The notes: a model not told the origin generated them from the letters alone. A stretch of DNA of 64,000 nucleotides from JBDRCC01 sp043822065 [NCBI: archaeon] (GCA_043822065.1 JBDRCC010000006.1:16578-80577); one strand, 5' to 3'. Positions 27,128 through 35,802 are shown, counted from the stretch's first letter. Program-made: numbers and translations.

Positions 27128-27161
27128 ATTGGATTTTCCAATAATGTTATTGGATTTCCAA
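27128..27161 (-). promoter_or_regulatory. Twin palindromic operators before MNT gene 2
   Basis: ATTGGATTTTCCAAT (27128-27142) and ATTGGATTTCCAA (27149-27161) are repeated inverted-repeat sites; together they also make the palindrome CCAATAA-nn-TTATTGG. They lie between the TATA element (about 27160-27168) and the ATG. Confidence 0.65.
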
Positions 27162-27183
27162 ATATAAACTTTTCGCTCCATGA

Positions 27184-27224
27184 AATCAAGGGGCAGTTCC
27201 CCGAACAAATGGGGCTTACCTAAC
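27184..27224 (+). repeat. rnpB-linked hairpin repeat, copy D
   Basis: Short form: GGGGCAGTTCCCCGAACAAA followed by TGGGGCTTACCTAACAGTC. The left arm is reduced to GAAATCAAG. It lies 3' of the ferritin-like gene and 5' of MNT gene 2. The CTAACAGTCNAAGTCCAT tail is shared with the sequence after copy B. Confidence 0.8.
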
Positions 27225-27246
27225 AGTCAAAGTCCATCTGCCGGAT

Positions 27247-27722
27247 TTACTCTATCCTGTCAATTAGGTCTGAGATGTCCTGTGCGTGTTTCTTCTTCCC
27301 TGCGATAAGGGTATGGAACGTGTCCCTTTGCAGCTTGCTGGAAGCAAGGCGTGCGCCCTTTTCATACATCTCTGCCGCCTTTACCTCTCCTATCAATCCT
27401 TCAGTCAGTTTCGCGACAAGTTTTGAGGTGGCAGGGGTGGCGCGTTTCACCTTTTTGCCAAAGAACTCACGGGATAATAGTTCCAGTACCTTGACATGCT
27501 GCTCACTCTCCGCAATAATCTTTTCAACGATAGCTCGTGCACTCTTTTTGTTTTCTGCGGGGATGTTCGCCCCCCCCCCAGTTCGGTTAACAGTTTTTTG
27601 TAGAAATCTATGGACGATAATTCCCCCGTTATAGCGACTTTGTTGATTAGTGTGATTAATTCTTTGTCCTGAATTCTCTTTTTGTAGTCCATCATCTTTA
27701 GCCCCCCCTTTTTTTTGGGCAT
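27247..27722 (-). pseudogene. Ferritin-like helical bundle protein, frame broken at a G10 run
   Basis: Two frames join into one protein. The first starts at 27722 (after a GGGG purine run) and contains DKELITLINKVAITGELSSIDFYKKLL; the second carries IIAESEQHVKVLELL and GEVKAAEMYEKGA to the stop at 27247. The break is exactly at ten C on the plus strand (27570-27579); one more G on the coding strand restores LGGGANIPAENKK in frame. A second slippery stretch (A8 G7) is near the start. Helices with Glu and ExxH features suggest a rubrerythrin/ferritin-like fold, probably not a catalytic diiron protein. It could be a sequencing error, phase variation or decay. Confidence 0.7.
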
Positions 27723-27806
27723 ATCCCCTTAAGAAAAACAAGTATTTAACACATACGTCTAAACAAACAAAGCCCTAAAATTAAGTAAAGATGCGCCGAG
27801 GGGGCG

Positions 27807-28586
27807 TCATCCTTTTTCACGCAAGGCTTGATTTAACCAGTCAGAGGCATACTCCGCTATTTCTTGCCAGCCCGGTTCCCCAATGACCCAGTGGGCATGG
27901 TTCGCGAATTCCTTGTAAGTTGAAACAGCCTTATATTTATCTGCAACTTTCCGAACAACTGAAGCAGGAGTGATCCTATCCTCGGCTCCGGCAACAACCA
28001 GAACAGGACAAGTAACCTTTGATTCATCAACGTTTGCCGCCCCCTTGGAATCAAGAAGCCAGAATCCGATTTCGTATGCTGCCCGCCCTGACTCGTAAAC
28101 AAATTTGTCAAAAGCCTCCTTTTGCTCATCGGCCGTGAGTAAATGCATCATCGAATACGCCGCATCATCAAAACCTTGCCGCATTGGCTTTCTCCAAAAG
28201 CCCCATTTTGTGAATACGCCCCAAAAACTTTTTATCACCGATGGCGTTAAGGCTATAATCCCCCGTGGTGATGCGGGAGTTAACAAAACAAGGGCTTTAG
28301 CCAATCCCCGGCTCCCAAGGATTTGTGCGAGAAGCCCGCCCATTGAGTGTCCCATCAGGATAGGGGTCGCGTCAAGCTCTCTAATTTTGTTCTCAAGGTC
28401 TTCAGCATAATCCAATATGCTGGTTGTTCCCAATAGGGGATTGGGGGTTTCACCCGGGCCCATATCATGAAAGCGCAGAGTGGGGTTAATACAATGATAA
28501 CCATTCTCCTCGAAAAATTTCTTGTAGTTCTCCCAACACCATCCGCCACCCCACATACCATGAATCATTATTATTGTTTCAGTCAT
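27807..28586 (-). CDS. Alpha/beta hydrolase
   Basis: 259 residues from the ATG at 28586, chosen because CGGAGGC lies just upstream. The oxyanion-type IHGMWGGGW is near the N terminus, the nucleophile is in GHSMGG (about residue 91), and the acid Asp is in GAEDRITP and the base His in FANHAHW. It resembles small esterases/lipases. Substrate unknown. First gene downstream of rnpB and of repeat copy E in the accessory block, so probably an acquired cassette gene. Confidence 0.85.
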   Translation of the reverse strand: MTETIIMIHGMWGGGWCWENYKKFFEENGYHCINPTLRFHDMGPGETPNPLLGTTSILDYAEDLENKIRELDATPILMGHSMGGLLAQILGSRGLAKALVLLTPASPRGIIALTPSVIKSFWGVFTKWGFWRKPMRQGFDDAAYSMMHLLTADEQKEAFDKFVYESGRAAYEIGFWLLDSKGAANVDESKVTCPVLVVAGAEDRITPASVVRKVADKYKAVSTYKEFANHAHWVIGEPGWQEIAEYASDWLNQALREKG

Positions 28587-28693
28587 GATTTGCCTCCGTT
28601 CGTTCAGCAATTTTGCATAATGCCCTATGCAGATATTTTTATATGCAATTGTTTATATAAAATATATTTGGTCACTACTGAACCTTTTCCTAC

Positions 28694-28747
28694 GGTAAGC
28701 CCCACCTATTGTGCGAAAGTAAAATCGAGAGGAGGTAGTAAGCCCCA
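28694..28747 (+). repeat. rnpB-linked hairpin repeat, copy E (overlaps rnpB 3' end)
   Basis: On the plus strand GGTAAGCCCC, then GTGCGAAAGTAAAATCGAGA, then GGAGGTAGTAAGCCCC. The left arm and flank match copy C in the same orientation, but here the sequence runs into the RNase P RNA body instead of the hairpin core. It is the anchor of the repeat series. Confidence 0.75.
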
Positions 28748-29032
28748 TTCTGTTCAGGCCGCGGAAAACTTCACGCAAGGCCCTCTACGGCATTAGACTG
28801 AGCGTCTTAGACTTGCACCCGCCGGGGCCATGGCCGTTTCATTCCCATCCGCCGCCTCAGGTTTTCCATCATCACAAGGCGGAAAGGATATCGTTTCTGA
28901 TCCTGGCCCTGCCAGTCTCCCGGCAGCGCTTGCGCGCCAGTTTCGGCAGGATAGATTCCAGCCGAGGTGTGGGGACTTTCCTCGCCCCTTCGCGTTTGAA
29001 TGCTTAGGGACGGCGGCCGTTCTCCCCCTCTC
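28727..29032 (-). ncRNA. rnpB: RNase P RNA
   Basis: The minus strand carries the conserved cores of archaeal P RNA: GAGGAAAGTCC with CCACACC (28973-28983 region) near the 5' end, AGAAACGATATCC in the middle, and ACAGAATGGGGCTTAC (28738-28753) near the 3' end. The ends pair as helix P1: GAGAGGGGG (29024-29032) with CCTCCTCTC (28727-28735), with one G-U pair. The length, about 306 nt, fits. A TATA-like TTTTTAAAAG at about 29054-29066 lies 25 bases before the 5' end. It is the catalytic RNA for tRNA 5' maturation. End coordinates are good to within a few bases. Confidence 0.93.
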
Positions 29033-29135
29033 ACTATAGATAGGGCTCCCTGCTTTTAAAAACCTTTCGCCAAGCCCCCTGGGCTCAGCCCCATGACAGT
29101 TAGCTTTATAAAAATTCGTAGCATAGTCACATGGC

Positions 29136-30857
29136 ATGGATGTTCCGTTCTTCGCAGAGCTAACTGCAATCATCGTAACTACGTTGGCAGTCTCAGGCGC
29201 CCTCCGCCTGCTGAAGCAGCCGCTGATAATAGGCTATATCCTCTCCGGGGCCATAATCGGCCCTGCGGCGCTGAACCTTGTGCGCTCCCACGACGCTATT
29301 GCGAACTTTTCCCAGTTGGGCGTAGTCTTCCTGCTGTTCATCGTCGGGCTCAACCTGAACCCAAGGGTGATACGGGACGTGGGGAAAGTCGCGCTTGTGA
29401 CGGGCGTGGGGCAGGTGGCATTTACAGTCGCCTTCGCACTTCTGCTCTGCAAGCTCATAGGTTTCACCCTCATCGAGTCCCTTTATGTCTCAATAGCCCT
29501 TGCCTTCAGCAGCACAATCATCATAATGAAGCTGCTCTCGGACAAGAAGGAGATGGAGACCCTTTTTGCAAGAATCTCCATAGGGTTCCTTATAGTCCAA
29601 GACATCATCGCGATTGTCCTGCTTGTCGCCATCTCCTCGCTTGCAGGCGGGGCGAACGTTACCCTCCTCATTACGGAGACTCTTTTCAGGGGCCTTTTGA
29701 TAATGATTGCCCTTGTTGCAGTCAGCCTGTACGCCCTGCCCAAAATAGTGGCAGAAGTTGCCAAGTCGCAGGAGTTCCTGTTCCTGTTCTCCCTAGGGTG
29801 GTGCCTGTCCGTTGCGACCGCATTCCACTACGCGAATTTCTCCATTGAGGCTGGGGCGCTCTTAGCCGGAATTGCGCTCTCTATCAGCCCCTACCACTAC
29901 GAGATAAGCTCCAGGATGCGGCCCCTGCGGGACTTTTTCATAATCCTCTTCTTCATATGGCTTGGCTCCCAGATGCAGTTTGCGAACTTTGCCGCGCAGG
30001 TGCCCATCGGCATCGCCCTCTCAGCACTTGTGCTCTTCGGGAACCCGCTCATAGTCATGACCCTGATGGGCCTGCTCAACTACACCAAGCGGAACAGCTT
30101 CAAGGCAGGCCTAACGGTTGCGCAGATAAGCGAGTTCTCTCTTATAATAGTCGCGCTCGGGGTGAAGCTGGGGCACCTATCCGCAGAATTTCTGTCGCTA
30201 CTCACTTTTGTCGGGTTGCTGACGATGGGCGGCTCGACCTACATGATACTCTACTCCGACCGGCTTTACGGCATTCTGTCCAAGCGCCTCTCAATTTTTG
30301 AACGGAAGGGGAGGAAGATTGACGAGCACAGGTACCACAAGGACCATAGCTACGACATAATCCTCTTCGGGTATGACCGCATCGGGTATGACATCCTCGA
30401 GTCCCTCAAGAAGATAAAGCGGACCTTCCTCGTGATTGACTATGACCCGGAACTAATCGTGAAGCTCTCGAAGGAAGGGTATGACTGCAAGTATGGGGAC
30501 GCAAACGACTCCGAGCTCCTAAACGACCTCAATATGTCTGACACGAAGATGGTAGTTTCAACCATACCAACCATCGACACAAACCTCCTGATTATAAACA
30601 AGGTCAAGGAAGCGAACGACCGCACGATTATCGCAATCGTTTCCCACCAGATTGATGACGCACTGAGGCTCTATGACGCAGGTGCGACCTATGTCATACT
30701 GCCGCATTTCCTCGGCGGCCGGTACCTCTCGACAATGATCGAGCGCAACAAGCTCGACATAAACAAGTTCCTCCGGGAGCGCGCCCTCCACATCTCCGAC
30801 ATCAAGGCGAGGAAAGAAAGGGGGCACGAGCATCCAAGGCACGAGAAGCACCATTGA
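29136..30857 (+). CDS. Kef-type cation/proton antiporter (CPA2) with TrkA-N domain
   Basis: 573 residues. About 12-13 membrane helices (residues 5-385) begin with the CPA2 pattern QPLIIGYILSGAIIGPAAL and include VVFLLFIVGLNL. Residues 400-530 form a TrkA-N/RCK nucleotide-binding domain (DIILFGYDRIGYDILESL, then DYDPELI). It exchanges K+ or Na+ for H+ under nucleotide control. A TATA-like TTTATAAAAA lies about 28 bases upstream. Its promoter is divergent from rnpB. Confidence 0.92.
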   Translation: MDVPFFAELTAIIVTTLAVSGALRLLKQPLIIGYILSGAIIGPAALNLVRSHDAIANFSQLGVVFLLFIVGLNLNPRVIRDVGKVALVTGVGQVAFTVAFALLLCKLIGFTLIESLYVSIALAFSSTIIIMKLLSDKKEMETLFARISIGFLIVQDIIAIVLLVAISSLAGGANVTLLITETLFRGLLIMIALVAVSLYALPKIVAEVAKSQEFLFLFSLGWCLSVATAFHYANFSIEAGALLAGIALSISPYHYEISSRMRPLRDFFIILFFIWLGSQMQFANFAAQVPIGIALSALVLFGNPLIVMTLMGLLNYTKRNSFKAGLTVAQISEFSLIIVALGVKLGHLSAEFLSLLTFVGLLTMGGSTYMILYSDRLYGILSKRLSIFERKGRKIDEHRYHKDHSYDIILFGYDRIGYDILESLKKIKRTFLVIDYDPELIVKLSKEGYDCKYGDANDSELLNDLNMSDTKMVVSTIPTIDTNLLIINKVKEANDRTIIAIVSHQIDDALRLYDAGATYVILPHFLGGRYLSTMIERNKLDINKFLRERALHISDIKARKERGHEHPRHEKHH

Positions 30858-30909
30858 GATGCCGCGGGCGCCACAATAACTACTTATAAGCCCCAGTAAT
30901 TTTACCCAT

Positions 30910-31266
30910 ATGATAAGCCTAAAAAAAGCAAAACCCCAGAAAAAGAAGCCGAAAACCGCAGCAAAGCTGCCGCCAAAAAAGGCGCTAACCCTCCCGTACG
31001 AGGAGTTCAAGAACCTTATAGCCAAGCTCATTGTCCTGGACATCGCGGTGGAGAACGTCTTCAACCACGGCCCGACGCCGCGGATAGTCGCAAACCTCTC
31101 CGCAGACAAGATAAACCTCCGCCAGGCGCTCAACTCCCTGAACGGGTCTTGCCCCGACTGCAAGCGGCTCTTTATAACCGTCGTTGACGAGCACAACAAG
31201 CGCGCAGAGAACATCCAGAAGGAGAAGAAGAAAGAGGAGATGAAGTTCGACAGGCGCGTCTACTGA
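30910..31266 (+). CDS. Conserved-looking hypothetical protein with basic N terminus
   Basis: 118 residues. The first 30 residues are rich in Lys and Pro, suggesting nucleic-acid or membrane-surface contact; the rest is a mixed alpha/beta domain with a single CPDC motif, then a charged C-terminal helix. No family recognised. Its TGA shares one base with the ATG of the downstream TauE-like gene, so the two are co-translated, although a functional link is not evident. Confidence 0.7.
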   Translation: MISLKKAKPQKKKPKTAAKLPPKKALTLPYEEFKNLIAKLIVLDIAVENVFNHGPTPRIVANLSADKINLRQALNSLNGSCPDCKRLFITVVDEHNKRAENIQKEKKKEEMKFDRRVY

Positions 31267-31997
31267 TGGTTGAGCCGTCTGTCTTAGCGATATCTATACT
31301 TGTAATCCTGGTTGCCTACACTGTCAAAGGGTTCACAGGGTTCGGACCAGCCCTGATAAGTGTCCCCCTCCTCAGCATATTTTTGGACATCAAGTTTGTC
31401 CTTCCTGTCGTCCTCCTCCTCGACCTTGTTTCGTCTTCAATAATCCTCTGGCAGGAGCGCGGGAAAGTCCAGCTCAGGGGAGCCCTCCCGATCCTCCTTT
31501 TCTATGTCCTGGGCACCCTTGCTGGCTATTTTATCCTTGTCTCCATTTCAGCATCTGTGCTTGAGGCAGCCCTCGGGGCATTCATTATCATTTTTGCCAT
31601 CAGGATTTTCCTCCGCAAAAACACGTCCAAGCTAAGCCGCAGGCTCGACACTTATGCGAAATCCGCAGCAGGGCTTGGAAGCGGAATTCTCGGCTCCCTG
31701 TTCGGCACGAACGGCCCGCCGCTTGTCATATACTACTCCCGCACCCTGGAGGACAAAAAGCAAATCCGCGCGGCTACAGCCCCGTTCTTTGTGATAGACT
31801 GCCTTTGGAGGGGAGGGATGTACGCCTTTATCGGCATGTTCAGCGCGTCCACATTCGAGTTTTTTGGCTATCTCCTAATCCCGCTTCTCATTGGGGTGTT
31901 TATCGGCTCAAAACTGCACCTAAGAGTAGGCAAAGAAGCCTTCACAAAAGCGGTTGCTCTGATTTTAATAATCGCAGGGCTCAGGCTCCTGCTCTGA
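31266..31997 (+). CDS. TauE/SafE-family membrane transporter
   Basis: 243 residues with about eight helices. The N-terminal VKGFTGFGPALISVPLLSIFLD is the hallmark of the TauE/SafE (sulfite exporter-like) family, and the second half repeats it as GLGSGILGSLFGTNGPPLVIYY. Members export sulfite, sulfonates or related organic anions. Substrate is unassigned here. One-base overlap with the preceding gene. It abuts the stop of the nuclease gene on the other strand. Confidence 0.88.
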   Translation: MVEPSVLAISILVILVAYTVKGFTGFGPALISVPLLSIFLDIKFVLPVVLLLDLVSSSIILWQERGKVQLRGALPILLFYVLGTLAGYFILVSISASVLEAALGAFIIIFAIRIFLRKNTSKLSRRLDTYAKSAAGLGSGILGSLFGTNGPPLVIYYSRTLEDKKQIRAATAPFFVIDCLWRGGMYAFIGMFSASTFEFFGYLLIPLLIGVFIGSKLHLRVGKEAFTKAVALILIIAGLRLLL

Positions 31998-32951
31998 TCA
32001 CTTCATGTAGATGTACCTGTCGAGCATCTTGTCGAAGACCCACGTCTCGCCGGTGTCCTCTATCTCAAGGAACGCCTTCACCTGGGAGTCGAAATAGTCA
32101 GCGTAATGCAGGGTGGCTGCTTCCGGAATCTTCGGCCTCCTTGGCGAGCCCCATTCCAGCTCGCCATGGTGGCTTACCAGCATGTGGTCCAGCTTCATCT
32201 TCAGGTCTTCCGGGAAATTGCCAATTTTCTTTATCTTTTCCTGGAGCATTTCAGACCCTATTGAGATGTGCCCCCTGAGCCTTCCTTCGTCAGTGAACTC
32301 GATGCTTGTGGTAACCACATACTCCCGCATCTTCCCAATGTCGTGGAGAACCGCGCCAGCCATGAGCAGGTCCTTGTCCATCCAGGGGTAATAGCTTGAG
32401 CATGCCTCGCAAAGCTCAATGACGCCGACCGTGTGCTCCAAAAGCCCGCCAATGTACCCGTGGTGCCTCTTTTTTGAGCCAGGGCACCTTTTGAAGTCCT
32501 CTGCAAATTTCGGGTCGCTGAAAAACGCCTCGAGGAGCCTCCTCAGGTGCTCGTTCTTTATCGCAGCCTTTACCTCAAGCAAGTACTTGTAAAGGGCGTC
32601 CAGGTCGCGGGCGGACGTCTCGACGAAGTCCTCCGTTTCGTAATCCGTGGTCTTTTCGAGCGTGTTGTAGTTAGCATCAACAGCCAGCTGGGCTTCGCCC
32701 TGGTAGTCCTTGACGCTCCCGCTGACGTTTATGACATCGCCTACGTTCAGGCTGCTATAGAGGCTCTTTGTCTGCCCCGAGTCTTTTCCCCAGTACCGCA
32801 GGCTTACGTCGCCGGTCGCATCCCCGACGGTCAGCCCGAACCAGTACCCTTCCTTGTCCTTGTACTTGTTCAGCCCCGCCTTGTGGCGGACGGCATACTT
32901 CGAGTTGGTGTCCATCCCCACCGTAAGCTCTTTTATGAATTCGCGTTTCAT
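31998..32951 (-). CDS. YhaM-like 3'-5' exonuclease (OB fold plus HD domain)
   Basis: 317 residues. Residues 10-100 form an OB-fold nucleic-acid binding domain (FGLTVGDATGDVSLRYWG). Residues 160-300 form an HD phosphohydrolase domain with HGYIGGLLEHTVGVI and GAVLHDIGK, the metal ligands. This is the arrangement of YhaM/CbF1-type RNA/DNA exonucleases. Acts in the cytoplasm on 3' ends. The start follows a purine-poor leader; a TATA-like run lies about 28 bases upstream. Confidence 0.88.
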   Translation of the reverse strand: MKREFIKELTVGMDTNSKYAVRHKAGLNKYKDKEGYWFGLTVGDATGDVSLRYWGKDSGQTKSLYSSLNVGDVINVSGSVKDYQGEAQLAVDANYNTLEKTTDYETEDFVETSARDLDALYKYLLEVKAAIKNEHLRRLLEAFFSDPKFAEDFKRCPGSKKRHHGYIGGLLEHTVGVIELCEACSSYYPWMDKDLLMAGAVLHDIGKMREYVVTTSIEFTDEGRLRGHISIGSEMLQEKIKKIGNFPEDLKMKLDHMLVSHHGELEWGSPRRPKIPEAATLHYADYFDSQVKAFLEIEDTGETWVFDKMLDRYIYMK

Positions 32952-33017
32952 CCGAGGGTACTAAGCGCTTCCCCTATTTATTTATATCCCCCTTCCATCT
33001 AGTTGTGGGGGTGCATC

Positions 33018-33608
33018 ATGCCTCACAAGAAACCCATGCCGAAATCCCAGCAGAAAAGGATTCTAATGGTAATCGCCCCATCTGGCTACAGGCCTGCCGA
33101 GCTTTACGAGCCGAAGAACATACTGGAGGGCTATGGCGCCTCAGTCGTTGTTGCTTCAAAAAATGCAGGGGTCATCCACGGGATGCCTGTCGACGAGCCG
33201 GAGTGGCAGACTGCAGTCGCGGACGTCAGCCTTGGCGACGTCAGCGTCTCGGATTATGACGCAGTCCTCTTCATAGGCGGCGCAGGGGTGCGCGAGATAT
33301 GGAACGACCGCCAGTACACCAGCCTGGCAAGGGCGGCGGCTGACGCAGGCATACTGATAGGCGCAATATGCATCGCGCCGATGATACTCGCGAACGCAAA
33401 CCTCCTCTCCGGCAAGAAGTCCACAATCCACGGAAGCGAGGCATCGACTTTCATCTCGAAGGGGCCAAATTATGTTGACTCTGACGTCGTCCGGTCAGGG
33501 AACATAATAACTGCAGCAGGGCCGCACGCCGCCTCAGATTTTGCCGAAGCCGTGGCAGAGGCTATCGGGCTTGCAAAGTCCCTAAAAACAGACAGGGATG
33601 CTAGCTGA
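33018..33608 (+). CDS. DJ-1/PfpI family protein
   Basis: 196 residues from the ATG at 33018; a GGGGGTG purine run precedes it, so I prefer this to the TTG at 33003. The fold signatures are ILMVIAPSGYRPAELYEP, DAVLFIGGAGVRE and the nucleophile elbow LIGAICIAPMIL, with the Cys in place. The residue after Cys is Ile rather than the protease-type His, which is closer to DJ-1-like deglycase/chaperones than to PfpI proteases. Activity is uncertain. Confidence 0.87.
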   Translation: MPHKKPMPKSQQKRILMVIAPSGYRPAELYEPKNILEGYGASVVVASKNAGVIHGMPVDEPEWQTAVADVSLGDVSVSDYDAVLFIGGAGVREIWNDRQYTSLARAAADAGILIGAICIAPMILANANLLSGKKSTIHGSEASTFISKGPNYVDSDVVRSGNIITAAGPHAASDFAEAVAEAIGLAKSLKTDRDAS

Positions 33609-33663
33609 CCGCATTTGTTAAGAATATCACGGGCATAGTCCTGATTGAAACGGGGATGACAAG

Positions 33664-35021
33664 TTGACGTCGCTCACATTTTACGGAGGGGTCAGGGAGA
33701 TAGGCGGAAACAAGATACTGCTCGAGGGCGGCGACGCCCGCGTGTTCTTTGATTTCGGCCAGTCCTTTGACTTCGGGAAAAAATGGTTTATAGACTGGCT
33801 CCAGCCAAGGCAGAATACCGGGCTAAAAGACTACTTCGAGTTCGGGCTGATGCCGAGGATACCCGGGCTTTACTCCAAGGAGAACCTTGGTCCGACAGAC
33901 CTCCTCTACAAGGAGCCGGAATTCGACGGAATCTTCCTGAGCCACGCCCACATGGACCACGTCGACCACATCAAGTTTGCAGACCCAAAAATCCCAATCC
34001 ACTGCGGCGAGGCGACAGAGGCGTTCATCAAGGCGCACGAGGCGACGTCTCCCTTCGCTTCCTACGGCGCCCATGAGTACAGGACATTCCGCACCGGCAA
34101 AAAAATCAAGGTCCACGGGCTTGAGGTTGTCCCGGTTCACGTCGACCACTCAATACCAGGCGCCTATGCCTACATAATCCACGCCCCGGACCTGACATTG
34201 GCATACACCGGAGACTTCCGCCTCCACGGGCCAAAAAGCGGGCTGTCCGCCGATTTCATCAAATCTGCGGCAGAAGAGAAAATAGACGTCCTTATATCTG
34301 AGGGCACCCGCATGGCGCCAGCCGAAACGAGGCAGAACTTCACCGAGCAGAAAGTTTCGGAAATCGTGGACGGGACAATCGGCGCCCAGAAGAAGCTCGT
34401 CGTCACCACCTGCTATTCCCGCGACCTGACAGGTTCCAGACCTACTACAATGCGTCAAAAAAGCACGGAAGGACATACGTCATCCTGCCGAGGATGGCCT
34501 ACCTGATAGACAACGTCAGGAAGTTCCTCCCCCACCTGCCGGACATATTCGATGACGGCAACAACGTCAAAGTCTACTTCAAGAAAAAGAAGTCCGGGAA
34601 CTATGACGAAAAGGACTACTACAAATGGGAGCGCCCCTACCTCGACCAGCTCGTGGGCTCTGAGGAAATCAGCGGGAACCAGGGCAAGTACGTGCTTTAC
34701 CTCACATTCTATCAGTTCGCACAGCTCATAGACATCCGCCCAGAGCCAGGCAGCGATTTCATCCGCTCGCTTAGCGAGCCGTTCAGCGAGGAGGACCTTG
34801 AGGAGCCGATTCTCCACAGGTGGATTGAGCACTTCAAGCTGAAATTCACACAGGCGCACGCTTCAGGGCACATTGCCGCGAAGGAGCTTGAAGAGGCAAT
34901 AGGCAAAATCTCGCCAAAAAAGCTGATTCCAATCCACACGGAACACCCGGAAATGTTCAATAAGTTCCATCCCGATGTCCTTTCCGTGAAATTTGGGACT
35001 AAATACGACCTAAGCCCCTAG
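33664..35021 (+). CDS. RNase J-like metallo-beta-lactamase/beta-CASP nuclease, with a frameshift
   Basis: Two frames make one protein of about 452 residues. The first (from a TTG at 33664) holds the metal site SHAHMDHVDH and AYTGDFRLHG; after about 34428 the frame must change to continue as DRFQTYYNASKKHGRTYVIL and reach KKLIPIHTEHPEMF, the C-terminal motif. One missing base in CGACCTGAC (34423-34430) would restore LDRF. There is no homopolymer at the break, so it is either a true mutation or an assembly error. The intact enzyme would be a 5'-3' exo/endoribonuclease of archaeal RNase J type. Start codon uncertain. Confidence 0.85.
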
Positions 35022-35482
35022 TTGAAGTGGTACGACAGGGACTTGTTTCCCCCGTACTTCTGCTCGATTTGGCTTTTGAGCCTCTTCTGCTCGCCGCTTC
35101 CGATTATTATGCTCTTAAAATGCGGGAAATACCTCTTCCTCCAGCACCATGCATCCTTGGTGAACGGTATCCAGCTCTTTACGTAGAATGTGTACCCTTT
35201 GCCATCAGACTCACGCTCAAGATAGCTCATCAGGGACGCTAATATGACTGAGGCTATGCCGTTGCCCCTCTCGCTGTCCTTTATCATGACCTCCTTGACA
35301 AGGGCAGACCTGTAGTTCACCATCTTTACGTAGCTCCCAATTGCCCGCCTCTTTCCAATAAAAACTAGAAGGTACCCCACCTTGCCGCCGTCCTTGTAGC
35401 AGACAAACCGGTGCCTGTCCCAGATTGGCCTGCTAATGGTGCTTTCCCTTGCGATTATGTACCTATCCATCCTATAATACAC
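35018..35482 (-). CDS. GNAT-family N-acetyltransferase
   Basis: 154 residues. Motif A reads VKEVMIKDSERGNGIASVILASLMSYL, with RGNGIA as the acetyl-CoA pyrophosphate loop; an upstream strand VGYLLVFIGKRRAIGSY matches motif C/D. Substrate unknown. A second in-frame Met four codons in (35470) is an equally good start. It converges on the RNase J-like gene with overlapping stop codons. Confidence 0.8.
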   Translation of the reverse strand: MYYRMDRYIIARESTISRPIWDRHRFVCYKDGGKVGYLLVFIGKRRAIGSYVKMVNYRSALVKEVMIKDSERGNGIASVILASLMSYLERESDGKGYTFYVKSWIPFTKDAWCWRKRYFPHFKSIIIGSGEQKRLKSQIEQKYGGNKSLSYHFN

Positions 35483-35514
35483 TACTCAGACTGGAATATA
35501 AACTTAATCCCGAA

Positions 35515-35802
35515 TCAGGCTTTCGGCGGCTCAGGCTTGCAGCGGAAGTGCACCTTCTCATCCTTGGCGCTTTCGACAATTGTCCTCGTCACTTTGCCAA
35601 GCTTGCCCTCAGACGCGTCGTTTTTTGGGTTCACGTCCAGGATAAATGCAATGCTGTGGGTTTTCTCCATCTGCATCGTCATGTTCATTACCGGGTCGTC
35701 TTCCTTTTCCGGGGTAGGCATATTCTTGTCTATTATACCCTTCAGCTTATGCAGGCTGTTTTGGTCAAACAGGCTGACCACCAGCCGGTATGCTCCACCC
35801 AT
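35515..35802 (-). CDS. Hypothetical small protein
   Basis: 95 residues, mixed alpha/beta, starting MGGAYRLVVSLFDQNSLHKL with a Met-rich middle (MNMTMQMEK). No membrane helix or motif recognised. Codon choice (G/C-ending) is like neighbouring core genes, supporting a real gene. It lies between two minus-strand genes with gaps of about 30-40 bases. Confidence 0.55.
   Translation of the reverse strand: MGGAYRLVVSLFDQNSLHKLKGIIDKNMPTPEKEDDPVMNMTMQMEKTHSIAFILDVNPKNDASEGKLGKVTRTIVESAKDEKVHFRCKPEPPKA

Noticed and set aside
27582-27741. Alternative N terminus of the ferritin-like gene starting at 27741
   Set aside because: Its sequence before the G run has no helical-bundle character, whereas the 27722 frame continues the fold and has a better start context.
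23185-28747. A classical integron
   Set aside because: No integrase gene and no attC consensus ends were seen; only the gene-plus-3'-hairpin layout is similar. Kept as a hypothesis, not as a feature.
28793-29173. Several open frames on both strands over the rnpB region
   Set aside because: They overlap one another and are explained by the structured GC-rich RNase P RNA.
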